Assembly (NCBI RefSeq): GCF_014648675.1
Contig: NZ_BMRO01000013.1
Coordinates: 1-64,000, forward strand
Source: Actinomadura livida
GTDB taxonomy: Bacteria > Actinomycetota > Actinomycetes > Streptosporangiales > Streptosporangiaceae
Length of the DNA stretch: 64,000 bases
Direction: 5' to 3'
Shown here: piece by piece, positions 51,551 to 60,836 of the stretch
Layout: every line of letters begins with the position of its first letter
Numbering within the stretch: position 1 is the stretch's first letter
Position numbers and translations under genes: made by a program
The notes under the pieces: model-generated
The model's database searches: none
What the model was told of the DNA's origin: nothing
The model's input: only the letters and a program-made list of their open reading frames with translations

Positions 51551-53920
51551 TCAGGGGTGGCGTTTCCAGAAGGGGCGGCGAGGGCTTGGGGAGCCCGTGA
51601 AGTCGCTGAGGGTCTGGAGGGCGCGAGTCCACAGGGCGTCCACGGTGGCCTGGTCCGCTGCGGGGGTGAGGCGGCGGAGGTCGTCGCGGAGGTTGGCTAG
51701 GGGCGTGGCGTTCGGGGATTGCGTCTCCATGCGCTGGACGATCCACTCCAGGACGGGGAGGAGATCGCGTAGCAGGTGGTGGACGCGCTGGTCAGGGGTG
51801 TCCGGAGCCTGGCGGAGACGGTCGAGCACGTTGGCCAGTTCTCGCTGGATCTCGGTCGGTGCCGGCGTGCGGGTCCGCCGTGGCATCGATCCCGGACGCG
51901 GGGCGGCGCTGCGGGGGCGGCCAGAGCTTCTCGTGGGCATGCCGGCGGTGCTGGACGGGGGCGGCGGGCCGGAAGGCGCAGGAGGCGGTGCTGCCCAGGC
52001 CACGGTTGCGCTGTCCGGAGCGGCCGCGAATTCGGCCATCAGCGGGGCCGCGGCGGGCTGGGCGGCCCAGCCTCGGGGCGTCTCCACCGGCTGGACGGCC
52101 TGGTGGGGGGCGGTGCCGTCGGTGACCACGCGGCTGTCGACCGCGACGAACGCGGTGAAGCGGCACAGGACGCCGAAGCGGAGGGACGCGGTGACGATGC
52201 GTTGTTCCAGGTCGTCGGGGCCGCCGGTCGTGTAGCGGTCTTCCAGGTCGCGCAGGTGTGCGCGAGCCCAGATGGACGTGGTGGCGGAGTTCTCGGCGAC
52301 GGTGGCCGTGGCCCGCTGTTGCCAGGCCGTTCCCGTGGAGCCGGTGCCGCGGACGGTCAGCGACCCGGTGGCGGTTCCGCGGAAGCGTCCGGCGATCACC
52401 AGGGGCACGCCGAGGAAGAGTGCGCCCAGCCGGGCTGGGGCCACGGAGTCGGGCATGATCTCCAGGCCGTCGGCGTGGAGGGTGAGCCCGGTCGCGAGCG
52501 GCGCGGCGATCCGGTGGTGGATGTGTTCCATCGCCTCGTCCAGGCGGTCTTCGGACTCGACGAGTTCGCATCGGCCCTGGCCGACGGCGGCGAGGCGGTT
52601 GAGGAAGCCCGCGTTGACGGCCTGGTCGATCCCGACCGTGTGGACGCGAACGTCGCGCAGCCGCGGTTCCAGGCGGGCCAGGATCTGGTCTTCGTTGCCG
52701 ACCTGACCGTCGGTGATGAGGACCAGTACCCGGTCGCGGCCGGTCTCGGTGAGGAGGCGGCAGCCTTCGTCGAGGGGCGTGAGCATCTCGGTGCCGCCGC
52801 GCGCGTGCAGCGCCGCCAGGTGTTCGACGGCGCGGAACCGGTTGCGGTCGGTGCCCTCGACCAGGCCGGTGCCGAGGTCTCGGGGGCGTTCGATGACGGT
52901 GTCGAACGACAGGACCGCGAACCTGTCCTCGGTGCGGAGCGTGTCGACGATGCGGGCGGCGGCGCGGCGGGCCGCGACCATCTTCCAGCCCTGCATGCTG
53001 CCGGAGCGGTCGAGGACGAGCACCACGTCCCGTGGCCTGGGGCGTGCCTCTCCGGAGGGCAGGACGGTCAGGGTGAACGTTCCCTCATCGCCGGTCTCGT
53101 CCGGGACCAGGGAGAGCGCCGCGCTTTCGTGCGGGGCGTAGTCGAGGCGCAGGATGAAGTCGCGGTCGAGGCGTTCACCTGGTTGCAGCCGCACGGTGGT
53201 GCGCTCGCCCTCGTCTTCTTCGGCGACTACATGGAGCGCCGACCGGATCTGGGTCAGTGGCAGCCCGGCGGGGTCGATGTCGACGCTGACGGCGAGCTGG
53301 ACGGGGTTCGGGAACCCGGGGAGGAGGACGGGCGGGCTGATGCGGGACGCGTCGGGCACGGCGTCGGTGTCGTCGGCGACTCCGGAGCCGGAACGCTCAC
53401 CCTCCACGGGGGTGCCCGGAATGTAGCGGGGCGCGACGACGAGCGGGAAACGGAACACCGCGCTGGAGGCCGACTCGTGGGGAAGGGGCTGGTCGAGCGT
53501 CAGCGTGATCGTCACGCGTTCGCCGGGAAGGATGTTCCCCACCCGCATGGTGAAGACGTCCGGGCGGTCCTCCTCCGCGATCGCCGCGCGCTGCCCGGCG
53601 GCGATGGCCGCGTCATAGTCCTGCCGGGCTTGGCCGCGTTCCTTCAGCGTCCCCTCGATGACCCGGTCGGCGGCCTCCATGCGCAGCGCGGTGACGGCGG
53701 CGCGGTCGGGCAGCGGGAAGATGTAGGTGGCCTCCAGCGGCACGTCGAACGGGTTGCGGAACTCCTGGACGACCTCGATGCCGGCGGCCAGCCCGGTGAT
53801 CGAGGCGTGCACGCTCACGGAGTCGAGCGGCAGGTTGCCCCTTTCGGTGGTGAGGGCGCCGATCCCGCGGTCGGTGGCCGGGGGCTCGGTGTCGGGTAGC
53901 GGCAGTATGCGCACGGTCAC
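51551..53920 (-). CDS. VIT and von Willebrand factor A domain protein
   Basis: The 789-aa product has an N-terminal VIT domain (about 25-165) with 'LPLDSVSVHASITGLAAGIE' and 'EATYIFPLPDRAAVTALR'. The vWA domain has the MIDAS motif 'DRSGS' (Asp304, Ser306, Ser308). The C-terminal third (about 620-789) is Pro/Ala-rich and then helical. No signal peptide is visible, so it is probably cytosolic. GTG 53920 overlaps the stop of the MerR gene (GTGA), with GGAGG upstream. Such proteins bind partners through metal, perhaps in assembly; no enzyme is evident. Confidence 0.9.
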   Translation of the reverse strand: MTVRILPLPDTEPPATDRGIGALTTERGNLPLDSVSVHASITGLAAGIEVVQEFRNPFDVPLEATYIFPLPDRAAVTALRMEAADRVIEGTLKERGQARQDYDAAIAAGQRAAIAEEDRPDVFTMRVGNILPGERVTITLTLDQPLPHESASSAVFRFPLVVAPRYIPGTPVEGERSGSGVADDTDAVPDASRISPPVLLPGFPNPVQLAVSVDIDPAGLPLTQIRSALHVVAEEDEGERTTVRLQPGERLDRDFILRLDYAPHESAALSLVPDETGDEGTFTLTVLPSGEARPRPRDVVLVLDRSGSMQGWKMVAARRAAARIVDTLRTEDRFAVLSFDTVIERPRDLGTGLVEGTDRNRFRAVEHLAALHARGGTEMLTPLDEGCRLLTETGRDRVLVLITDGQVGNEDQILARLEPRLRDVRVHTVGIDQAVNAGFLNRLAAVGQGRCELVESEDRLDEAMEHIHHRIAAPLATGLTLHADGLEIMPDSVAPARLGALFLGVPLVIAGRFRGTATGSLTVRGTGSTGTAWQQRATATVAENSATTSIWARAHLRDLEDRYTTGGPDDLEQRIVTASLRFGVLCRFTAFVAVDSRVVTDGTAPHQAVQPVETPRGWAAQPAAAPLMAEFAAAPDSATVAWAAPPPAPSGPPPPSSTAGMPTRSSGRPRSAAPRPGSMPRRTRTPAPTEIQRELANVLDRLRQAPDTPDQRVHHLLRDLLPVLEWIVQRMETQSPNATPLANLRDDLRRLTPAADQATVDALWTRALQTLSDFTGSPSPRRPFWKRHP

Positions 53921-54774
53921 TGGGACCTCCGGGTGGGATCGGCGGGCAGGAACGCGGGGCTTGAGGCGGGGGCGAGGAGACCGCGCCGGTGCAGCTCGTC
54001 GAGCAGCGGACGTGCGGCGGTCTCGATGGCGGCCAGGTCTTCGCCGTTCAGCGCGGGGACGTCCAGGAGAAGGGTGAGGCCGGGAATTAGTCGTACGCCC
54101 TGGACGACCGTGGGACGAGACTCGGCGGGGGCGTCCGCCCCGTAGTCATCGGCGACGGCCGCCTCGGTGTAGGAGATGTCCGGGCGCACCCGCCAGAAGG
54201 CGGAGTGCGCGGTGTCGTGCTCGTCGCCGGTAGGGCCGGCCGACGCGGCGCCGTCCTCGGGTTGGCGGGGCGCCGATTCGGCTGCGGAGTTCGCGGATGG
54301 GGCCGGTTCGATGTCACCGAAGTCGAGGTGCGCCGGAAGGCCGGCGGGGACTGTGGGTTGGCCTGAAGGAGCCGGCGTGGAGGGCGCCGGAGGGCGGGCC
54401 GCGCGCCCTGCTGTGCCACGTCCTGCTGCGCCGCGTCCTCCGGGCGGTTGAGGCGCCGGGTAGGGGAGGGCGGCGATCCGTTCGAGGGTCGCGTCGGTCG
54501 CGCCGGTGAGCTCGACCTGGATCTGGGCGATCGAGAGACCCGCGGCCTGGCGGCGTTTCACCGCGACGAGCTGCAGGAGGTGGCGCGGTCCGTACAGGGC
54601 GGTGCGGCCGCGGCGGCCGAGGGGCGGGTCGACCAGGCCGATCGTGGTGTACCAGCGGATCAGCCGTTCGTTGGGAATGTCGCGCACCCGGCCGCTGACC
54701 TGCGTGGATCCGTCCACGGCAAGTGCCGCGGCGGCCCGCTCGGCCAGCTCGCTGATCGTCCAGGTGCCTTCCAT
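53917..54774 (-). CDS. MerR-family regulator with long C-terminal extension
   Basis: The 285-aa product has an N-terminal MerR helix-turn-helix (about 5-75). Its pattern is 'ERLIRWYTTIGLVDPPLGRR', then 'GRTALYGPRHLLQLVAVKRR' and 'QAAGLSIAQIQVEL'. A Pro/Ala/Gly-rich linker (about 105-165) and a conserved-looking C-terminal part with 'GVRLIPGLTLLLDVPAL' follow. The C-terminal part could receive a signal from the coupled vWA protein. A 25-bp palindrome lies 11 bases upstream of its start, suggesting autoregulation. Confidence 0.9.
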   Translation of the reverse strand: MEGTWTISELAERAAAALAVDGSTQVSGRVRDIPNERLIRWYTTIGLVDPPLGRRGRTALYGPRHLLQLVAVKRRQAAGLSIAQIQVELTGATDATLERIAALPYPAPQPPGGRGAAGRGTAGRAARPPAPSTPAPSGQPTVPAGLPAHLDFGDIEPAPSANSAAESAPRQPEDGAASAGPTGDEHDTAHSAFWRVRPDISYTEAAVADDYGADAPAESRPTVVQGVRLIPGLTLLLDVPALNGEDLAAIETAARPLLDELHRRGLLAPASSPAFLPADPTRRSQ

Positions 54775-54785
54775 GTGTCCGATGA

Positions 54786-54810
54786 TGACACTGTCACGGT
54801 GACAGTGTCA
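54786..54810. promoter_or_regulatory. 25-bp palindromic operator of the MerR-vWA operon
   Basis: TGACACTGTCAC (54786-54797), one base G, and GTGACAGTGTCA (54799-54810) form a perfect 12-bp inverted repeat. It also splits into ACTGTCAC half-sites. Its place just upstream of the MerR start suits an autoregulatory site within the promoter. Confidence 0.85.
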
Positions 54811-54905
54811 AATCCGCGCGGAGATCAACTTCTGTGCGGCCTTGCCGCGGCCGCCGGGCTGACGCACGCTTGTGCCGCCAGGTGCGGCTCGGGACCGGTG
54901 ACGGG

Positions 54906-55070
54906 ATGGCGACGGGGTGCTTCGCTGAACGGCGTACTGGGCGGAGGCTGGCCCTACTGGATCCGGCCGGCTATCACGTTCTGCCCGACCGGGCCTTGCC
55001 GGACGCTTTCAGGCCGGTGGCCAATCTCGTGCTGTTCTGTGCGGCCAGGACGATCCCGCGTGCCATCGCG
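54906..55070 (+). pseudogene. possible remnant of a NERD-domain gene
   Basis: In the 521-bp gap 54811-55331 one frame reads 'ERRTGRRLALLDPAGYHVLP' then 'DRALPDAFRPVANLVLF'. This resembles the 'GERRTARLL..L...GY.VLHDRALPG.RAN.DHLV' start of NERD (nuclease-related) proteins. No full domain follows and the frame ends at 55145. It is offered tentatively; chance similarity is possible. The rest of the gap holds no other supported feature. Confidence 0.3.
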
Positions 55071-55331
55071 AGGGAGCCGGTCGTGTACCCAGCGCCCAGG
55101 TCGCGACCATTGCGACCGCCGCCGAACGCCTGCTGCCGCCGATGATGGAAATCCTCATTGCCGAGTAAAATCCGCTCCCCAGATGCCCCTACTTCCGACG
55201 AATCGACCAAGTGCCTGCAATCGCGACACTCTACAAATCACTCTACATATAGTGAGAATGGTGGTTGGCGGCCGAGTTTGATCTCTTGAATCTGCCAGTA
55301 AGGATGGCTTGAACCATTTACCTTTTGTGGC

Positions 55332-57113
55332 ATGGACGTCCATCTTCTGGTCGAGGCGCTCCGTGAACGTGAACCGGACGCCCGGCCCGCCGTGTACGAC
55401 GCCTATGCCGACCGCCTCTACGCCTACTGCTGGTTCCAGTTGCGGAACCGGGACGCGGCCCAGGTCGCGTTACGTGAGACGTTCATCCTCGCGGACGCGC
55501 ACATCGGCAAGCTGCGCGACCCGGGCCGGCTCACGCCATGGCTCTATGCCATCGCCAGGCTGGAGTGTGCACGCAGGCTGCCGCCCCGGAACCAGGCGCC
55601 GGACATGCCGATCGCCAGCCACGACCAGCAGGACGCCGACAAGCGCATCATCGCTTGGAACGCCGTCCTGGCCCTGCCGCCGGACTCCCGGGAGATCCTG
55701 GAGCTAGGGGTGAGGCACCGGCTTTCGGTTCCCGACCTCGCCGCAGTGTTCGACGTGCCGCTGAAGGACGCGCAGACCACGCTCGAAGGCGCGCGCCGAT
55801 CCCTTGAAGAAGCGTTGACGGCCGAGGTACTCGCGTACCAGGGTCCTTACGGTTGTGCAGAACGTGCCGTGCTGCTGAGGCAGAGGCACGGTGGGCCCGT
55901 CCAGGGCCTGAACCACCGGCTGATGGAGCATGTGGAGGAATGCGCTACATGTGCCGCCTTCCGTCCCCGGAACGTATCGGCCGCCAAGGTTTACGGCCTA
56001 CTCCCGAAGACCAGTCCCCCACCGGAGCTGCGCCTACGGGTGATGAGCTGCTTCCTAGACCCGGAACTCGTCGGCTACAGGCTCTTCGTCAGCGGCCGGG
56101 TCACCGAGTTCACTCCCGACGGGTTTCCCATCCAGGCCATGGAACCGGCCCGTCCGCCCCGGGCACCGAGTTCTGGTGGACCGTCGTGGCTGCGCCGCCT
56201 CCGCAGAGTGCTGTCCCCGCCAGAAGGGCTCGAGTTCAGGGCGCAAGCCGTCCGTGTCGCCATGGTGCTGGCTGTGGTGGCACTGCTGTCCGGCGGTGGG
56301 ATCGTCTCCATCTACGGGCTCCTGGGCGCCGACAACGCTGACACTGTCGCCGGTCCGCACCCGACAGTGATTCCGGGCCACACACAGGAACCCGTGCCCG
56401 GACGGCGAACCCTTGGCCACCCGGAAAGTGTGGGCTATCTCAACACCGCCCCGGTGTCGGCCACTTTCCCGCTCGGCTCCAAGGTCTCGTCCGCACCGCC
56501 GACCGCCCTCTGGGCATCGCCCCCAGAGACGATGCCCACTAACGCGAACGTGGCCCTCCCGGTAGGGGCCTCGACCCGAGGCACCCTGGCGGTCTCCCCG
56601 CTCTTTCTCGACTTGGCGGGAGATTCGGACGGATCCATCGACTTACGGGCAGAAGGCGGACCTGTCACCTGGAAGGCGAAGACCCAGGGCGCCCTCAGGG
56701 TCCACCCCTCGTCCGGACGCCTTGCGGCCGATCAGAGCGTCACCGTGCGCGTTCATGTCTCGCGCCGGACCAATTCCAAGGGGAGCGGCACCGTCACGTT
56801 CCAACCCGGCGGGAGCCAGGTGCAGGTCACCTGGCGACCCGACGCCCCGAACCCTGACCCCACGCCGACCCCCGAACCGACACCGACGCGCTCTAACCCC
56901 GCGGACCCGTCCACACCGCCGGGGACGCACCGTCCCGAACATCCATCGCCTTCCAGAACGAAGCCGTCGTCGTCCTCCGAACCGCCACCCTCTGAGCCGT
57001 CGCCTTCCGAGCCACCGCCGTCCAATACAGAACCGGAGCCTCCGCCGCCCGCGGCAGAGCCGGCGCCCACTACGCCGGCCTCTTCCGGGGCGAGTCCGAC
57101 GTCCAGCTCCTGA
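55332..57113 (+). CDS. ECF sigma factor fused to zinc finger, membrane helix and BACON-like domain
   Basis: The 593-aa product has a sigma-70 region 2 (about 10-80; 'VYDAYADRLYAYCWFQLRNR') and region 4 (about 105-160; 'LELGVRHRLSVPDLAAVFDV'). An anti-sigma zinc-finger (zf-HC2) pattern follows, 'HRLMEHVEECATCAAF' (His200-X3-Cys204-X2-Cys207). Then come a proline-rich linker and one membrane helix (about 308-330). An outside BACON-like domain (about 432-520) contains 'GPVTWKAKTQGALRVHPSSG' and 'GSGTVTFQPGGSQVQVTW'. The C-terminal tail is Pro/Ser/Thr-rich. A sigma factor carrying its own anti-sigma and external sensor in one chain is the reading; release by proteolysis is inferred. Confidence 0.85.
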   Translation: MDVHLLVEALREREPDARPAVYDAYADRLYAYCWFQLRNRDAAQVALRETFILADAHIGKLRDPGRLTPWLYAIARLECARRLPPRNQAPDMPIASHDQQDADKRIIAWNAVLALPPDSREILELGVRHRLSVPDLAAVFDVPLKDAQTTLEGARRSLEEALTAEVLAYQGPYGCAERAVLLRQRHGGPVQGLNHRLMEHVEECATCAAFRPRNVSAAKVYGLLPKTSPPPELRLRVMSCFLDPELVGYRLFVSGRVTEFTPDGFPIQAMEPARPPRAPSSGGPSWLRRLRRVLSPPEGLEFRAQAVRVAMVLAVVALLSGGGIVSIYGLLGADNADTVAGPHPTVIPGHTQEPVPGRRTLGHPESVGYLNTAPVSATFPLGSKVSSAPPTALWASPPETMPTNANVALPVGASTRGTLAVSPLFLDLAGDSDGSIDLRAEGGPVTWKAKTQGALRVHPSSGRLAADQSVTVRVHVSRRTNSKGSGTVTFQPGGSQVQVTWRPDAPNPDPTPTPEPTPTRSNPADPSTPPGTHRPEHPSPSRTKPSSSSEPPPSEPSPSEPPPSNTEPEPPPPAAEPAPTTPASSGASPTSSS

Positions 57114-57207
57114 CTGGAGTGGCGCGTACTCACCCTTGCCTGACTCAACTACTCTTCGTAGGTGATCGTTTGCGCTAAGCAGTATCGCCTTGGGGGAGGA
57201 CGTGCTC

Positions 57208-58500
57208 ATGGCACCTGGTGCAGCAGAGGCTCGTCGCGCGCCCTCGCTTCCCCTCAGGAAATACTCGTCCCGTGGCATGGCGCTACGAATGGTCGCCTTC
57301 TCCTCCACCGCGCTGATCGGGATGAGCCTGCTGGCACCTGTCGCCTCCGCCCGGCCCACCGCCGCTGATCCCTCCCCCAGCGCGGGGGACGTCGAACGCA
57401 GCGAGCAACAGGTCAGGGAACGGGCCGCCGAGGTCGGCCGGACGAAGGCCAAGCTCGCGCAGGCGGACGGCGAACTCCACCGGCTGGCCGTCGCCGCCGC
57501 GGCGGCCGTGGAACGCTACAACGGCGAACGGCTCGCCCAGCAACGCTCCCAGCGGGCCCATGGAGACGCCCAAGCGCGGATGGCGGCCGCGAACGAGAGG
57601 CTGGAGGAGGCACGCACCGGGCTGGCCTTGCTCGCCGCTCAGCTCTACCGGAACAACACCGGCTATGACCAGATCTCGTCGGCACTCGTCGGGGACGGTG
57701 GGCCGCAGGGCTTCATGGACCGTGCCGCGATGGCGGAGATGCTCGTCAAGAGGCGCACGGCGATGGTCGGCCGCGTGGAGGCGTCCAAGAACGTGGCCGA
57801 TGTGTTCCGTCGCCAGGCGGAGAAAGCGCTCGGTGAACAACAGGCGGCGATGGAGCGGGCCGAGGAAGCCCGCCAACTGGCGCAGGACGCGGTAGCCAGG
57901 CAACAGGAGTCCGTGCACCGCATAGAGGCGGAGAAGCGCCACCTGGAACGCGGGCTTGGGGCCGCCCAAGCCCGAAGCGCTCAGCTCAAGCGCGCGCGGG
58001 AGCGCGCATCGGAGAAAGCGAAAGCACACGAAGCACGCGCAACCCTTGTCAGCCCAGGACGACCCGCCGCACTGGGGCCGACCACCTCGGCTGCGCGGGG
58101 AGCGGTCGCGGTGCGGGCCGCGCTCAAGTGGCTGGGCACGCCCTACTCCTGGGGCGGGGGAACCACGGCCGGCCCTAGCTACGGCATAGCCCAGGGCGCC
58201 GGAATCCGCGGCTTCGACTGCTCGGGCCTGGCGATGTACGCGTGGTACAAGGCCGGAGTGGCCCTCGACCACTGGACCGGTACGCAGTGGACCTCGGGAC
58301 CACACGTCCCCATCGACGCGCTACGACGGGGTGATCTCGTCTTCTTCGCGAACGACACGTCCGACCCGGAGACCATCCACCATGTGGGCATCTACGTCGG
58401 CGAGGGCCAGATGGTGGAGGCGCCCTACACAGGCGGGCGGGTGCGCATGTCCAGCATTCACCGAGGGGACTTGATCGGTGCGACCCGTCCCTCCGGCTGA
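57208..58500 (+). CDS. secreted coiled-coil NlpC/P60 peptidoglycan hydrolase
   Basis: The 430-aa product has a signal peptide with 'ALIGMSLLAPVASA' near residue 45. A long coiled-coil region (about 60-280, rich in Ala, Glu, Arg) follows, and then a C-terminal NlpC/P60 peptidase. Catalytic Cys338 lies in 'GFDCSGLAMYAW' and His392 in 'IHHVGIYVG'. It cuts D-Glu-mDAP-type bonds; the coiled coil resembles RipA/SCO-type hydrolases whose helices restrain activity. ATG 57208 is chosen, with GGAGG about eight bases upstream. Confidence 0.93.
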   Translation: MAPGAAEARRAPSLPLRKYSSRGMALRMVAFSSTALIGMSLLAPVASARPTAADPSPSAGDVERSEQQVRERAAEVGRTKAKLAQADGELHRLAVAAAAAVERYNGERLAQQRSQRAHGDAQARMAAANERLEEARTGLALLAAQLYRNNTGYDQISSALVGDGGPQGFMDRAAMAEMLVKRRTAMVGRVEASKNVADVFRRQAEKALGEQQAAMERAEEARQLAQDAVARQQESVHRIEAEKRHLERGLGAAQARSAQLKRARERASEKAKAHEARATLVSPGRPAALGPTTSAARGAVAVRAALKWLGTPYSWGGGTTAGPSYGIAQGAGIRGFDCSGLAMYAWYKAGVALDHWTGTQWTSGPHVPIDALRRGDLVFFANDTSDPETIHHVGIYVGEGQMVEAPYTGGRVRMSSIHRGDLIGATRPSG

Positions 58501-58526
58501 CCGTGCGAGGAGTGTGGAATGCGGAG

Positions 58527-58558
58527 CCCCTTCCGCGCGGTCACCCGTGCGGAAGGGG
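58527..58558. terminator. hairpin between hydrolase and ppa
   Basis: CCCCTTCCGC (58527-58536) pairs perfectly with GCGGAAGGGG (58549-58558). There is little U-tract, so it may work as a bidirectional terminator between the hydrolase gene and the opposing ppa gene. Confidence 0.65.
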
Positions 58559-58691
58559 TCCTCGTGAGTCGTGTCGCGCGGGCACGGGAGCGGATCGGCG
58601 CCTCTCGCGACTTCGGGCCGCGTGCCCGGTACCGCCGGAGCGGTGCGGCCGGTCGGCCGAGCGGGGGTCCGGCCGGCCGGGCGGGCGGCGC

Positions 58692-59183
58692 TCAGTGGGC
58701 GCCCTGGTCCGTCGCGCGCTTGAGGGACCGCTCGATCTCCAGTTCCGCCTCGACGCGCCCCACCCAGCTGGCGCCCTCGACGGACTTGCCCGGCTCCAGG
58801 TCCTTGTAGACCTCGAAGAAGTGCTGGATCTCCAGCCGGTCGAACTCGGCCACGTGGTGGATGTCGCGCAGGTGCTCCATGCGGGGGTCGGTGGAGGGGA
58901 CGCACAGGACCTTGTCGTCACCACCGGCCTCGTCGGTCATCCGGAACATCCCCACGGCGCGGCAGCGGATGAGGCAGCCGGGGAACGTCGGCTCCTGCAG
59001 GAGGACCAGCGCGTCGAGGGGGTCGCCGTCCTCACCGAGGGTGTTCTCGATGAACCCGTAGTCGGCCGGATACTGCGTCGAGGTGAACAGCATGCGGTCG
59101 AGCCTGATGCGCCCGGTCTCGTGGTCCACCTCGTACTTGTTCCGCTGGCCCTTCGGGATCTCAATGGTGACGTCGAAATCCAA
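58692..59183 (-). CDS. ppa: inorganic pyrophosphatase
   Basis: The 163-aa family I pyrophosphatase shows 'FDVTIEIPKGQRNKYEVDHE' and 'YPADYGFIENTLGEDGDPLD', including the Asp cluster 'EDGDPLDALVLL' that binds magnesium, and 'DIHHVAEFDRLEIQHFFEVY'. It hydrolyses pyrophosphate in the cytosol. TTG 59183 is the likely start, with GGAGGA about six bases upstream. It is divergent from dacB, the same arrangement as in Mycobacterium. Confidence 0.96.
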   Translation of the reverse strand: MDFDVTIEIPKGQRNKYEVDHETGRIRLDRMLFTSTQYPADYGFIENTLGEDGDPLDALVLLQEPTFPGCLIRCRAVGMFRMTDEAGGDDKVLCVPSTDPRMEHLRDIHHVAEFDRLEIQHFFEVYKDLEPGKSVEGASWVGRVEAELEIERSLKRATDQGAH

Positions 59184-59316
59184 GATGTCCTCCGCTCCCT
59201 GCGCGCTGCAGTGAATAGTCTTTCGGGAACCCGTGGGCGAGGCCGTCCACACAGGGTGTTCCCTTGTCTAAGGATGTCGCACGTTGGTGAGTGCTGAGTG
59301 GGAGAGGGGCGGTCAC

Positions 59317-60732
59317 GTGCCTGGACGGGGCCGTGCCCTCATGGTCCTGTCGCTGTCCCTCCTTAACGTTTTCACCGTCACCGCCGGGCTGGCAGTGGCC
59401 AAACTCACACCCGACCGTCACCTTTCCCCGCAGCCGCCGAGCGTGGCGGAGCGTGACCTGGTGCAGGCCGCCTCGATGGCGATCCCGCCGGCCGATCCCG
59501 GGTCGGGTCCGCTGCCGGACGCGTCCACCCTGGCCGGACGGCTGTCGGGGATCATCGGCGGCCCCCGCGCGAAGATGAACGCCGTGGTGATCGACGTGGC
59601 GACCGGCCGTTCCCTGTTCGAGAGGCAGGCCGACCGGCCCGCCACCCCGGCCTCGACGACGAAGCTGGTGACGTCGGTGGCGGCGCTGGCGTCGCTCGGG
59701 CCCGCGTACAGGATCACCACGCAGGTCGTGCAAGGCGGGGGTGGCCGAATCGTACTGGTCGGAGGCGGGGATACTACCTTGACGGCGCTGCCGCCGCGCC
59801 CTGAGGCCGGCCATCCGTCCTGGGCGTCGCTCCAGGAGCTGGCTCAGCAGGCGGCCGCGGCGTTGAAGGCGTCCGGTGTCCAGCAGGTGCGCGTCGACTA
59901 CGACGTGTCCGCCTACGAAGGTCCTCGCATGGCCGCAGGGTGGAAACCCAATTACGTGCCCGACGGTGAGGTCGCTCCAGTCGCCGCCCTGATGGTCGAC
60001 GAAGGGCGCGTGTCTCCAGGAGATCCGTCCAAGCGGTCGCGGGTTTCCGATCCGCCTTCCGCTGCCGCGAAGCTCTTCGCACGGTTCCTGTCCGAGAGCG
60101 GAGTGAGCGCGAAGCCAGGACGAAGGACGGTCGCGCCGGACGGAGCGGCGCAGATCGGCGCCGTCCAGTCACCGCCGATGTCCGCGCTCGTGGAGCACCT
60201 CATGACCGAGAGCGACAACGATGTGGCCGAGGCGGTGGCCAGGCAGGTCGCCATTAACCAGGGGCGCCCGCCGACGTTCGCCGACTCCGCTCAGGCCGTG
60301 GTCCAGACCCTCGCCGGCATGGGAGTGACCACAGGGATCGCGCTCAACGACGGCAGCGGGTTGTCCACGCGCAATCGCATCACCCCCAAGGCGCTCGCCG
60401 AGATCGTCTCGCTCGCCGCAAGCGAGGACCACCCGGAGCTCCGCTCCGCCATCACGGGCCTGCCGGTCGCGGGGTTCTCCGGAACGCTGAGCCCTCCGCG
60501 CTTCACCTCGGCGCTCAGCCAGCCCGGGGTCGGGACGGTTCGCGCCAAGACCGGCACGCTGGCGGGCGTCAGCACGCTGGCCGGGCTCGCCCAGGACGCG
60601 GACGGCCGGTTGCTCGCCTTCGCCTTCATGGCCGGGGACGGCGAGGGCCCGGTCGATCCCGGGAAGCTCGACCGGCTAGCGGCCGTCGTCGCCGCCTGCG
60701 GTTGCGGCAACGCGCCGTCGGCCGGGGGCTGA
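59317..60732 (+). CDS. dacB: D-alanyl-D-alanine carboxypeptidase/endopeptidase (PBP4 type)
   Basis: The 471-aa product has an N-terminal membrane/signal segment (about 7-28; 'MVLSLSLLNVFTVTAGLAVA'). The three penicillin-binding motifs are Ser113-X-X-Lys116 in 'ASTTKLVTS', 'TESDND' (Ser299-Asp-Asn301) and 'AKTGT' (Lys411). A long insert domain between the first two motifs is typical of PBP4 (S13). It trims peptidoglycan stem peptides outside the membrane. GTG 59317 is chosen with GAGAGGGG upstream; GTG 59287 is possible. Confidence 0.94.
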   Translation: MPGRGRALMVLSLSLLNVFTVTAGLAVAKLTPDRHLSPQPPSVAERDLVQAASMAIPPADPGSGPLPDASTLAGRLSGIIGGPRAKMNAVVIDVATGRSLFERQADRPATPASTTKLVTSVAALASLGPAYRITTQVVQGGGGRIVLVGGGDTTLTALPPRPEAGHPSWASLQELAQQAAAALKASGVQQVRVDYDVSAYEGPRMAAGWKPNYVPDGEVAPVAALMVDEGRVSPGDPSKRSRVSDPPSAAAKLFARFLSESGVSAKPGRRTVAPDGAAQIGAVQSPPMSALVEHLMTESDNDVAEAVARQVAINQGRPPTFADSAQAVVQTLAGMGVTTGIALNDGSGLSTRNRITPKALAEIVSLAASEDHPELRSAITGLPVAGFSGTLSPPRFTSALSQPGVGTVRAKTGTLAGVSTLAGLAQDADGRLLAFAFMAGDGEGPVDPGKLDRLAAVVAACGCGNAPSAGG

Positions 60733-60836
60733 TCCGGGTGTGGGTCCGGTCATATGGGAGATAACCAGGACGGTTGTTCGTTGAACGACCGAGCAGGGGC
60801 GCTCCGGCGCCGCGTCCGAAACGTACGGTGGAGTAC

